A DNA stretch of 64,000 nucleotides from Candidatus Gastranaerophilales bacterium. Its GTDB lineage: Bacteria > Cyanobacteriota > Vampirovibrionia > Gastranaerophilales > Gastranaerophilaceae. Within the stretch, counting starts at the first letter, position 1, and each line of letters starts with the position of its first letter. The notes under the pieces are model-generated. The model did not search any database and was not told the DNA's origin. It saw only the letters and a list, made by a program, of their open reading frames with translations. This document shows, in pieces, positions 54,942 through 63,824 of the stretch. The stretch covers positions 99,726 through 163,725 of the forward strand of contig CALUTJ010000001.1 in NCBI GenBank assembly GCA_944323685.1, in the 5' to 3' direction. The position numbers and the translations under genes were made by a program.

Positions 54942-56228
54942 TTATAGATTTTGGGCTTCTGCCAGATTATCAGTACCTATTTCCTGTAACAAATCTATGT
55001 ATGAGTTGTAGTATACGCCTAAAGCAGACATGTATTCCTGCAAAATATCCTGATGCGACTGTTCAACAACGATAAGACTTGTTAAAGGTGCTTTGCCCTT
55101 TTTGTAACGCTGTTTGGAAAGTTTTAAAATTTCATTTGATTTGTTAATGATATCTTTATAGTGTTCAACATTTTCCTGTGCGATTATAAATTTGTCGTAG
55201 TTTGTGTGGATAATGTTTTTTGTAATGTTTATTATCGAGTTGTACTCAAGCTGTGCCTTATCGTATTCAAGTTTTGCCGTTTTGATTTCAGGAGTATAAA
55301 GATACAATGAAGGGATTTCAAAGCCTGCGCCTACGTAAGCCCCCGGGGTTCCGTCATGAGCAAACGCATATCCGCCGGATACGTATACATCTGGTATTCT
55401 TTGTTTGGTCACAACACTTATATTGCGCTTAGCTTTAAGAATTTTTGCCTGTGCCATTTTTATGTCGTATCTGTTTTCAAATGCAGTGTTTTCAAGCATT
55501 TCATAACTCGGAAGGTTTGCTTTGGCTATAAGCATCGGCTGATTGAACAGAGAATCGTCTTTTGAATCATACAGGGTAAGATTGTTTTCAAGGTTCAATA
55601 CTCTGTTAAAGTTGTACTGGGCTGTTTTTACATTAGCCTCTGCACGGTTGATTTGAATAAGCTGCTTTTTAAGTTTCATATCAGCTTGCAGAAGGTCTAT
55701 TGTATAGCTGTCGTTATTTTTGGGTCTGTTTTTTGCAATATCATATAAATCTTCAAGCAAATCTTTTCTGTCTTCCATCAGCTTGAGATTTGATTTTGCA
55801 ACAAGCAGATTAAAATAAGCCATTCTTATTTTTAATTTTAGTTTAAATTCAGAGTCTTTTATTTTGTTTTCAGTATAGGACAGACCTGCTTCAGAGACTT
55901 TTTTTCTTGCGCCTCTTTTGGTTATTTCAACAGGCAGGGTCAGACCAAACTGGCTTGAATTTGTTTTTGCTATTTTTCCCATAAGAAAGTTAGACTGAAA
56001 CTGCGGGTTTTTTAAAGCATTTGCAGCTTTTATGTCGTTTTGGGATATGCCGAGATTTTTGCGCTGCTCCTGTAGTTCTATATTCCCTGCCAGTGCCATA
56101 TCAATTGCTTCTTGCAGTGTAATTTTATACTTGTCGCTGTCAGTATTGGCATCAGTTATAGCATTAGCCGGAAGCAGGCAAAGACAAGTACATATAATTA
56201 TTAACGCTGTAAGTAAAAACCTTTTCAT
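54942..56228 (-). CDS. TolC/CzcC-family outer-membrane channel
   Basis: This 428-residue outer-membrane efflux protein has a signal peptide (about 1-23, ending PANA). Two repeats are visible: ITLQEAIDMALAGNIELQEQ (35-54) and YDIKMAQAKILKAKRNISVV. KQRYKKGKAPLTSLIVVEQS near 388 is the usual second-repeat feature. It resembles CzcC-type channels of heavy-metal or drug RND pumps, but no pump or adaptor gene is adjacent. It is the second TolC-type channel in the window and only distantly similar to the one at 25625. The 1093-residue gene lies upstream on the same strand. Confidence 0.85.
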   Translation of the reverse strand: MKRFLLTALIIICTCLCLLPANAITDANTDSDKYKITLQEAIDMALAGNIELQEQRKNLGISQNDIKAANALKNPQFQSNFLMGKIAKTNSSQFGLTLPVEITKRGARKKVSEAGLSYTENKIKDSEFKLKLKIRMAYFNLLVAKSNLKLMEDRKDLLEDLYDIAKNRPKNNDSYTIDLLQADMKLKKQLIQINRAEANVKTAQYNFNRVLNLENNLTLYDSKDDSLFNQPMLIAKANLPSYEMLENTAFENRYDIKMAQAKILKAKRNISVVTKQRIPDVYVSGGYAFAHDGTPGAYVGAGFEIPSLYLYTPEIKTAKLEYDKAQLEYNSIINITKNIIHTNYDKFIIAQENVEHYKDIINKSNEILKLSKQRYKKGKAPLTSLIVVEQSHQDILQEYMSALGVYYNSYIDLLQEIGTDNLAEAQNL

Positions 56229-56274
56229 ACAGAAAAATATTTTAAAATAAAAAATTCTTTATAGTCAATCAGAA

Positions 56275-59200
56275 TTAAGATTTTACAAGAACATTTTTCT
56301 GTTTATCCACTGTAAAATATTCCGGTTTCAGCCTGAACACTCTTACGTATCCGTGCTCGCCTTTACCGTTATGCGATTGAACTTTTGAGGCAAAATTATC
56401 CCAGTTAGAGTTATCAGTTTCATCGGCATAAAGCTGACCGTTTCCGCTTGTGATTGCTGCGTGCCCCGGAACATCTATTCTGCTTTTGTTTCCGTATACG
56501 ACAATATAGCCTGCCGGAAGATTTTTTATATCAGCTGCTGTAAGTTCACGTGCAACATCTCCGCTCAGTTGTACATATTTTACTTCTTCAAACCTTTCAG
56601 GATGTTTTGAAAGGAAGTTCGCAAGCTGAAACGCATTGCTAAAGTTTGACATTTCTTCCGCCTGTACAGCGCCAGAGCCGATAAGAGCCTGTTTTGCACC
56701 TGTCAGACATCCGCCGCTGGTACGCAGTGTATTGGCGGCATCAGCCCCGTTTTGGGCAAGAAGTAAATTAATATCAGATGTGTTATTTGTATTTATACCT
56801 TTATCGCGTTCCACGTTAAAACCAGTGTACAGTCCTTTGTTTACCCTGTTTTGATAAGCATATAAACCGCTGTCAGGGTTTCTGCCGTTTCTTAACTGGT
56901 TAAGATATCTGTTGCAGCGTTTTTGTGCTCCGGTGCGGTAACCTCTGTCAGGATATTCAGAAACATTTGCACCTGTAGAATCGTTTAGTATAACAGATGA
57001 GCTTTCTACACCCTGCAATGAAATCTGGCGGGCATGGCTTGTCTGATAAGCTTGTTTGAATCCAAGTTCAGCATTCATTGATATTTGGCGTTGTTTCTTT
57101 TCGTTTTGCACTCCTTTAAGCTGCTGTTTTAACTTTGCACTGTGCACAAGAATCAGCTCCAGATCCTGTTCGGTAAGCGATGAACATTCTTTAGTCGTTA
57201 ATCCGTTGCCAAAAGAAATTTCTCCGCGTCTGATTTGAGAAATAAGATTATTGACCTTTCTTGCATCATAACCTTTTAAAAGAAGAGTCTGCTGTAGATT
57301 ATCAATCTCTTTTTCTGTATTTCTGGTTGTACCGCCATTATAAAGTCTGGGCATAAAAGTGACGTGCCCGATGCCCCAGCCCAAATCGGATTGCATAGAT
57401 TTTCTTTTTTCGGGCGCATTTTCAGTTACAGTTCTTGCGTTTTTAAGTGCAGCAGCTCTTTCTGAAGAATTTTCTTTGATAGTAAACAGTTTTTTATATC
57501 TTTCAGCATTGTGTGTGTAGACCCTTATATCAGGAGTGGCTGTTCCTTTTTTTACCGCACCTGGAGCGCCGTTGTACAAGTACAAGATTGCGTCATCCTC
57601 TGTTATATTATTTTTTATCAGATATCCGCCCGTTCTTGTTTCTTTTTCACCGTTCACGAGTCTTGCAGCAGATATGTAGTAGCGGTCACCTGCTGCTTCT
57701 ATGCCGTTTTGAAAGGCTTCGCCCTTAACTTTTTTGCGCAGTTCATTTAAAACTATCATTGTTGCTGCTGCTGACTGTTTGCCATCGAGGGTTGTGTAAT
57801 AACCTCTTTTTATTCCGTATTTTTCAAAGAGTTTATTGATACGCGGGTCATCATCCCAGTCCCCGACTTTAACCTGTGTAAACCCCTTGGAAGTTGCGGT
57901 TGAATCGTTAAGCGGGTTATCAATACCTATCTCTTTTAAGCCGATATTTACAACTGCAAGCGAATCCATCACCATACTCCAAGCACCGCCAAAGCCTGTA
58001 TCAGCAGCATAACGACTACATTTCCCGAAGTTTGTTTCCTGCATCGCAATTGCCAGCGACATTTTGGCAAATTTATTATATGTATCATTGTCCATACCGA
58101 GATCCTTCATTAATCTGGGCTTTTCTTTTTCCAGAGTATGAACAAAACTCATTATTTCTTCTCTTTCGGACTCTGAAGCATCGGCAAGAACTGACGGGTC
58201 AACGGATATAGATATAGGGATAGCTTTATCTATGACTTTTCGAGTTTCTGCTTTTTTATCCAATGGTCCTTGAATCAATGTACTGTAGTTACCTTTGCCG
58301 GAATGAAACTCGACATCCTGCACTATTTTTCCGTTTGTATAAAATCTGTTTATTCTGTCAAAACCGTTAGTGCCGAAGATTATATCCATTGATTGCATGC
58401 CGAGAGCTTTTCCCTGTCCGGAGTTTTCTGTATCAAAGAACATATGGATATCGCCTGTTGTCGCATCTTTAATAAGCTGAGGCTCAACTTTATACAAACC
58501 TTTGTAACTTTTTAGCAGGTATTTTTGATGTGCGTCAAGTTCGTTTTCGTTTATCATGACTACTTTATGCCCGCTTTGCGTTATGATATCTTTTATTCTG
58601 TTTGCTGAATTTTTAACAACTTTCGGAGAATCATCAGTGTTTATCGGCTCGCTCTGGTCAGTAAGCAGTTGTCCATCAGTATTTTGTTGATTATTTGACA
58701 GGTTGCCGGCTTCTGGTTCAGGGGGCTCCTGCACAGGCGCTGCCGGAGCAATTCCCAGTTCTTTAAGTGTCTCGTCGCTCAACAATTCTATTTTAGAACC
58801 TGCAAGCAGCCATTGCCTGTCGTTCATAAAAGAATTGTTTTCTTCTAGCTGTTGAACAAAGGCATCGCGGTATTTCTTAGCGTCAGCGCCTTCATAGCCA
58901 AGTGATTTTATAATTTTGTCTACAGTATCGCCACTGTTAACGGTATAAGACGGACCGGCAGATGTCTTTTTCTTTTGAGATGCAGGTGGTGTCTGTTTTT
59001 TTACAACAGTTTTTTTAATCCCGAGCTGTTGTATCTGCTTATCGCTCAGCAGTTCTATTTTTGAGCCTGCAAGCAGCCATTGCCTGTCGTTCATAAACGA
59101 GTTGTTTTCTTCAAGCTGTTTTACAAGGGCTTCGCGGTATTTTTTTGCGTCAGCACCTTCATAGCCGAGGGATTTTATAATTTTGTCTATTGTATCTCCG

Positions 59201-59556
59201 GAATTCACTGTACGAAGAGGTTTTTTATCGGAAACATCACGCGTTTCAGAAGACGATAAAGTCAGCATAGAAATATCATCTGCCATAGTAGATGAGTTGT
59301 AGTTTTCAAATATACTTGAGTATTTTGATAGTGCTTTGTTTACATCATTTTGGTCAATTACGCCGTCACCTTGTGACATTTCAATAAGAAATGCTTTTAT
59401 TTTTTCAATTTCTTTTTTATCAAAAATATTGTTTCCATCGCCACCAAAACCAAGTTTGTCAAAGAACTTAAGAAATTTGTTATTTGACGATTGGTTTTCC
59501 AAATTATCTAAATCGTTTAGATTAATTTTTCTTCCGTTGGCAAGTTTTAGCTCCAT
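56275..59556 (-). CDS. multidomain cell-wall hydrolase, no signal peptide
   Basis: The 1093 residues show, in order: EF-hand-like loops (about 38-49, GDGNNIFDKKE; 60-71, QGDGVIDQND); two near-identical LysM-like units (116-180 and 203-268, both with LGYEGADAKKYR and WLLAGSKIELLSD); a middle lysozyme/transglycosylase-like region with AIAMQETNFGK (Glu507); and a C-terminal papain-like (NlpC/CHAP) domain with SGGCLTGAKQAL (Cys950) and VPGHAAIT (His1032). This suggests a peptidoglycan-binding enzyme with glycan- and peptide-cleaving centres. No signal peptide is visible, so export would need a special route. The start at 59556 begins MELKLANGRK. Confidence 0.75.
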   Translation of the reverse strand: MELKLANGRKINLNDLDNLENQSSNNKFLKFFDKLGFGGDGNNIFDKKEIEKIKAFLIEMSQGDGVIDQNDVNKALSKYSSIFENYNSSTMADDISMLTLSSSETRDVSDKKPLRTVNSGDTIDKIIKSLGYEGADAKKYREALVKQLEENNSFMNDRQWLLAGSKIELLSDKQIQQLGIKKTVVKKQTPPASQKKKTSAGPSYTVNSGDTVDKIIKSLGYEGADAKKYRDAFVQQLEENNSFMNDRQWLLAGSKIELLSDETLKELGIAPAAPVQEPPEPEAGNLSNNQQNTDGQLLTDQSEPINTDDSPKVVKNSANRIKDIITQSGHKVVMINENELDAHQKYLLKSYKGLYKVEPQLIKDATTGDIHMFFDTENSGQGKALGMQSMDIIFGTNGFDRINRFYTNGKIVQDVEFHSGKGNYSTLIQGPLDKKAETRKVIDKAIPISISVDPSVLADASESEREEIMSFVHTLEKEKPRLMKDLGMDNDTYNKFAKMSLAIAMQETNFGKCSRYAADTGFGGAWSMVMDSLAVVNIGLKEIGIDNPLNDSTATSKGFTQVKVGDWDDDPRINKLFEKYGIKRGYYTTLDGKQSAAATMIVLNELRKKVKGEAFQNGIEAAGDRYYISAARLVNGEKETRTGGYLIKNNITEDDAILYLYNGAPGAVKKGTATPDIRVYTHNAERYKKLFTIKENSSERAAALKNARTVTENAPEKRKSMQSDLGWGIGHVTFMPRLYNGGTTRNTEKEIDNLQQTLLLKGYDARKVNNLISQIRRGEISFGNGLTTKECSSLTEQDLELILVHSAKLKQQLKGVQNEKKQRQISMNAELGFKQAYQTSHARQISLQGVESSSVILNDSTGANVSEYPDRGYRTGAQKRCNRYLNQLRNGRNPDSGLYAYQNRVNKGLYTGFNVERDKGINTNNTSDINLLLAQNGADAANTLRTSGGCLTGAKQALIGSGAVQAEEMSNFSNAFQLANFLSKHPERFEEVKYVQLSGDVARELTAADIKNLPAGYIVVYGNKSRIDVPGHAAITSGNGQLYADETDNSNWDNFASKVQSHNGKGEHGYVRVFRLKPEYFTVDKQKNVLVKS

Positions 59557-59725
59557 AGGTTATTCCGTTCGACTTTACACACATTATTAATTTATTAATC
59601 GGTCATTATGCAGATAATCTTTAGGAAAAACCCGTTATTTGTTAAAAAATGTAAATAAATTATTTCACGCAAACCGTAAAAAATAGTGTATTATAGTATC
59701 GGATAGAAAAAGAAAGGAATTCATT

Positions 59726-60940
59726 ATGTGGGAAAAGGATGTAAACATTAATGAAATTAAGGAAATCAGAGTAAAAACGAATGTTTACTTTGGTGTCGGA
59801 GCAATTTCAAAAATCGAAGACATTGCAAAAGACATAAAAAACAAGGGAATAGATAAAGTTATTGTTGTAAGCGGCAGAAATGCTTATAAATCGACAGGTG
59901 CGTGGGATTATGTTGAAAAAGCGCTTCAAAACAACGGTATTGGCTACACAAATTATGCCAAAGTTACACCTAACCCGACAACAGACGCTATTAATGAAGC
60001 AACTGCACAGGCAAAAGAATTCGGTGCAAAAGCTGTTATAGCAATAGGCGGCGGTTCTCCTATCGATACAGGTAAGAGTGTTGCAATTTTGCTTGAATAT
60101 CCCGACAAAACAGCGGAAGAATTGTATGAACTCAAATTTTCTCCTGTTAAAGCAGCACCTATCGTGGCTATCAACCTTACTCACGGTACCGGTACGGAAG
60201 TTAACAGATTTGCCGTTGCAACGCTGCTTGCAAAAGATTTTAAACCGGCTATTGCTTATGATTGCATTTATCCGACATATTCAATCGACGACCCTCAATT
60301 AATGACAAAGTTATCTAAAAACCAGACAATGTATACAGCAATTGACGCTGTTAACCACGTTGTAGAAGCAGCAACTTCAACGGTGGCTTCTCCGTATGCA
60401 ATTACTCTTGCAAAAGAAACTATCAGACTGGTTGCAAAATACCTGCCGAAAGCTGTTGCAAATCTCGAAGATCCTGAGCCGAGATATTACCTGCTTTATG
60501 CTTCATTGTTAGGCGGAGTCGGTTTTGATAACGGATTATTGCACTATACTCACGCTCTTGAGCACCCGTTGAGTGCGGTAAAACCGGAATTGTCACATGG
60601 TTTGGGCTTAGCTATGCTTTTGCCTGCCGTTGTTAAGGCTATTTATCCTGACAGAGCGGCAACTCTTGCTGATATTCTTGAACCTATTGCACCAGGCTTG
60701 AACGGAACTGCTGATGAAGCTGAAAAAGCTGCAAAACTCGTTGAAAAATGGTTATTTGATGTAGGTGTTACACAAAAACTCAAAGATGACGGATTCTGCG
60801 AAGGAGATGTCGATAAACTTGTAAACCTTTGCTTTACAACACCTTCTTTGGACGGACTCCTCGGCATTGCACCGAATGAAGCTACAAAAGAAAGAGTAAA
60901 ACAAATTTATGAAGAGTCTATGACACCTTATAACAAGTAG
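59726..60940 (+). CDS. iron-containing alcohol dehydrogenase
   Basis: This 404-residue type III (Fe-dependent) alcohol dehydrogenase interconverts alcohols and aldehydes or ketones with NAD(P). NAD binding is seen at AIGGGSPIDTGKS (about 111-123). The metal site includes Asp in DAVNHVVEA (about 209-217) with His, and HALEHPLS (about 274-281). THGTGTEVNRF is typical. The substrate is unknown; a fermentative role fits a gut anaerobe. AAAGGAA precedes the ATG, and a strong terminator follows at 60956. Confidence 0.9.
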   Translation: MWEKDVNINEIKEIRVKTNVYFGVGAISKIEDIAKDIKNKGIDKVIVVSGRNAYKSTGAWDYVEKALQNNGIGYTNYAKVTPNPTTDAINEATAQAKEFGAKAVIAIGGGSPIDTGKSVAILLEYPDKTAEELYELKFSPVKAAPIVAINLTHGTGTEVNRFAVATLLAKDFKPAIAYDCIYPTYSIDDPQLMTKLSKNQTMYTAIDAVNHVVEAATSTVASPYAITLAKETIRLVAKYLPKAVANLEDPEPRYYLLYASLLGGVGFDNGLLHYTHALEHPLSAVKPELSHGLGLAMLLPAVVKAIYPDRAATLADILEPIAPGLNGTADEAEKAAKLVEKWLFDVGVTQKLKDDGFCEGDVDKLVNLCFTTPSLDGLLGIAPNEATKERVKQIYEESMTPYNK

Positions 60941-60955
60941 TTCTTTATATGTAAC

Positions 60956-60989
60956 AAAGCCCCTCTTTGAGTATCAAAGAGGGGCTTTT
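60956..60989 (+). terminator. Rho-independent terminator
   Basis: AAAGCCCCTCTTTGA pairs with TCAAAGAGGGGCTTT around GTA, followed by TA-rich sequence. It lies 16 bp behind the alcohol dehydrogenase gene. Confidence 0.88.
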
Positions 60990-61025
60990 ATTATAATAAA
61001 CTCTTTAATATTAACAATTGTAAAG

Positions 61026-61448
61026 ATGACAATTATAGAAACTCTAAAGTTTTGTAATAATTATACCGATATACAATATATGAATGAAGATATTGAGCTT
61101 TTAATAACGTAGTATAAAGAAATGATGGATATGTACGATATCGAGCTTGAAGACAAAGAACTGAAGGAAGTAGGACTGGAGCTTATGTTCCTGACACCTG
61201 AAAAGTGCAGCCACGAAGACGGCATTACAGCCGTGGAGTTGAGCCGCCATCTTAATATGCCTTTAGAAATTGTCAAAAAAAAGCTTAAAATTTTATTTGA
61301 TAAAGGTATTGTACAGGTTAGAGGAATTAACCCCAAAATTTGGAAGTTTAACGAATACAATTTTCAACGAATGGATGAAGACGATGAAGTCTACAGACTT
61401 TTATGCAGTTTTGACGATGTGGATTTTGACAAATATTTTTCTTATTGA
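61026..61448 (+). CDS. winged-helix-like protein with in-frame amber codon
   Basis: From the ATG at 61026 the frame reads MTIIETLKFCNNYTDIQYMN, continues to ELLIT, meets TAG at 61110-61112 and goes on in the same frame as YKEMMDMYDIELEDKELKE to 61448. The safe gene is the downstream part (ATG at 61122 or 61128, 106-108 residues). That part has a winged-helix pattern: GITAVELSRHLNMPLEIVKK, then KILFDKGIVQVRGINPKIWKF. No good ribosome site precedes 61122. The upstream 28 codons may be the original N-terminus cut off by a nonsense mutation, or a separate leader. Confidence 0.55.
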
Positions 61449-61533
61449 TACAGTGCAAAATGTATGAGAATTGTCTGAGTTGCAGCAAACCTGCTTGTGG
61501 ACAAATACGCCGTGAGAGGTAAAAAAATACAAA

Positions 61534-61605
61534 AGCGGACGACGAGGCTCGAACTCGCGACGTCAACCTTGGGAAGGTTGCATTCTACCACTGAATTACG
61601 TCCGC
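61534..61605 (-). tRNA. tRNA-Gly (CCC)
   Basis: The minus strand reads GCGGACG at the 5' end and CGTCCGC plus discriminator T at the 3' end. The D-arm is TTCAGTGGTAGAA. The anticodon stem CAACC/GGTTG encloses loop TTCCCAA with anticodon CCC. The T-arm GCGAGTTCGAGCCTCGT is regular. CCA is not encoded. Confidence 0.92.
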
Positions 61606-61694
61606 TTAAATCTTTATACAAATATAATACCACTAAATTTTTTATTGAATAAAATTTAATTTGATATTGTTATTTTTATACAACAGACAGTAGA

Positions 61695-62600
61695 TTAGCG
61701 TTTTTCCGTATCATTGAAATCATCTGCGCTGTAATACTTGCCTGATTTTGCCCATGAAATATCCGTCAGCCCGTGGACGGAAACAACAGATTCTCTTTTG
61801 GTTCCGGACGGAAATTTCAAAAAATTTTCATAACTTTTTTTCTTTATTTCTTTAGCCGAACTCTCCATATAATTACGGAATGTGTAGGGTACTTCTGACG
61901 GGCTGTCGTTTAACACAATTTTGGTGAAGATGCTGTAGCTGTAGTCTGAAAGAAGGTCGCTTATGGAATAATGCTTCATACCCTTAAGATAAGCGGTATA
62001 ATACTTATCTTTATCAAGGCTGTAAACATACATTATTGAATTGGGTTTTATATAAATGTATTTGTTGATTGTGGTCAGAGATCTTTCAGGAATACAAAGT
62101 ATTACAATGTTTGAAATTTTTCTGTCGGAATGTACAGTATAATATGCAAACATCGAATAGTTGTATGCTTGCGGCAAAAGAAACTCAAGTATATTGTCCG
62201 CACCGCCAAAAAATCGCCATACCTGCGAAAACACATTATTTCCGACATTAGCACGCCACTGGTTCCATACTATTTCCATGCCTTTTTCTTCTTCCTGCGG
62301 CAGCATCAGTGTAGGAGAAATACCGAGTTCGGGCATGGTTTGAGGAGTTATATTATCTTGAATATGATGTTGAGCAGAGCTTTTTTGTGCCTGTGCAGGC
62401 GTATAATCCTGCATTTCGGGCTTAGATTCATGTGGGTATTGCGCAGGCAGATACGGTGTCGGGTTCACACTTTGTGAATTTGTAGCATTTGTTTGGTTTT
62501 TATTTGTTTTATTTGGATTGATTTTATATTTGACTGCACATGCAGATTGAATATTAAATAAAAAAACACATAATACCCAAAATAAAATAAATCTTTTCAT
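61695..62600 (-). CDS. exported protein with TonB-like layout
   Basis: I do not recognise this 301-residue protein. It has a signal peptide (about 1-22, ending SACA), then a Pro/Asn/Gln/Ser-rich linker to about 105, then a folded C-terminal domain starting MEIVWNQWRANVGNNV. The segment YYTVHSDRKISNIVIL resembles the central strands of TonB C-terminal domains, but the rest is divergent. It lies 53 bp downstream of a second protein of the same layout on the same strand. Confidence 0.6.
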   Translation of the reverse strand: MKRFILFWVLCVFLFNIQSACAVKYKINPNKTNKNQTNATNSQSVNPTPYLPAQYPHESKPEMQDYTPAQAQKSSAQHHIQDNITPQTMPELGISPTLMLPQEEEKGMEIVWNQWRANVGNNVFSQVWRFFGGADNILEFLLPQAYNYSMFAYYTVHSDRKISNIVILCIPERSLTTINKYIYIKPNSIMYVYSLDKDKYYTAYLKGMKHYSISDLLSDYSYSIFTKIVLNDSPSEVPYTFRNYMESSAKEIKKKSYENFLKFPSGTKRESVVSVHGLTDISWAKSGKYYSADDFNDTEKR

Positions 62601-62653
62601 ATAAGTACCTTAAAATTAATGCCGAAAATTATAACAATATTTTGTCATTTTTA

Positions 62654-63694
62654 TCATTTAACAGCATCGTGTACTGTAACACGCAGTTTGTTTCCTTTAT
62701 ATATACCATTTACAACTTTATAATCTGAACCTGAACATTTATTATAGTGGTTTGTCCCTGAATTTTTAATAAAGTTGTATAAATCTATCAAAAATTCTCC
62801 GTCCGGTGTATTGTGAGCATACACGGCTTTAAATCGATTTGTTCTGTAATCTCTTAGTGTACGTTTATGACAAACAAAAGGGTATATTTTTGCAGAAAAT
62901 ACTTTATTATTTCCTAATTCAGCTTTTTTTCTGTCACTGTATAAGCGGTACGTTGTAACATCTTTTCTGTTAAAGTATTCGTTTTGAGGAGTTGATTTAA
63001 CAGTAATATCAGCGACATTTCCGTCATCAAGGCAAAAATTAAACTCGGTAACATAACCGTTCGGGAAACTGACATTTTCCCAAAAATACTTTGCAATCTG
63101 TACTTCAAGTTCATATATAAGTTGTTTTTTAGTTTTAGCTTTTTTAACCCGTTTGTTAATTTTGGGAATTTTATTTTTAGAAAGAGTAATATCAGCTGCT
63201 GTTACAGCGGCTGTTGACTTATTGTTTTGAGAAAGCTGTGCAGTATGTGTTTTAGCCGGAGATGGTTGTTTCTGTTGCTCGATTTTTGAGGCAGGCTCAT
63301 CATCTTTAGCTGTTTCTTTAATGTTGATTTGTGGCGGCGAAACAGGCTCGATGGTGCTTTTTAGCGGCAAAATTTCATTTTGAGAAGTCATTTGTGATAA
63401 AACAAGATTTGAATTTATTTCACAATTGTTATCGTTTTCTATAACTTTATTATTTATTTCGTTTTTAAATAACATATCGTTTGCATCTTCAGTTTTATCC
63501 GGTTTTTCAGATTGGGTTGTTATATCTGTAGTTTTGGGTATTGTTTTTTCAGCAGCAATAATTTTATTTTTTGGTGTTGCGGAGTGCGTATTTATGTGTT
63601 TCGTATTATCAGGTACAAAAAGACCTATAATTAAACAAGTTATTAACAAAATAACTATTATTATGGCGGCTTGTAAGAGTGCTTTGGGGTTCAT
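62654..63694 (-). CDS. membrane-anchored TonB-like protein
   Basis: The frame opens further upstream, but the ATG at 63694 places a short basic start directly before a membrane segment (ALLQAAIIIVILLITCLIIG), giving 346 residues. A Lys/Pro/Thr/Glu-rich linker covers about 30-195. A C-terminal domain follows: QIAKYFWENVSFPNG, VTEFNFCLDDGNVADITVKS, which resembles TonB-type periplasmic domains. Two late cysteine pairs may form disulphides. No ExbB/ExbD gene is nearby. Energy-transducer function is inference. Confidence 0.62.
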   Translation of the reverse strand: MNPKALLQAAIIIVILLITCLIIGLFVPDNTKHINTHSATPKNKIIAAEKTIPKTTDITTQSEKPDKTEDANDMLFKNEINNKVIENDNNCEINSNLVLSQMTSQNEILPLKSTIEPVSPPQINIKETAKDDEPASKIEQQKQPSPAKTHTAQLSQNNKSTAAVTAADITLSKNKIPKINKRVKKAKTKKQLIYELEVQIAKYFWENVSFPNGYVTEFNFCLDDGNVADITVKSTPQNEYFNRKDVTTYRLYSDRKKAELGNNKVFSAKIYPFVCHKRTLRDYRTNRFKAVYAHNTPDGEFLIDLYNFIKNSGTNHYNKCSGSDYKVVNGIYKGNKLRVTVHDAVK

Positions 63695-63824
63695 TATGAT
63701 TTTCTTTCTGTTAGCTGAATTATGGATATTTATTATTATAACGATATTTTTTGATTTTTGTTCAAAAAAATGTTGACTCAAAATATTCTTTTGATATTAT
63801 TAAGTAACGAGGAGATAACTTGAG

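Noticed and set aside
63695..63781. Upstream 29-residue extension of the TonB-like protein
   Set aside because: It places a long segment before the membrane anchor and has no ribosome site; the ATG at 63694 gives the usual short cytosolic start.
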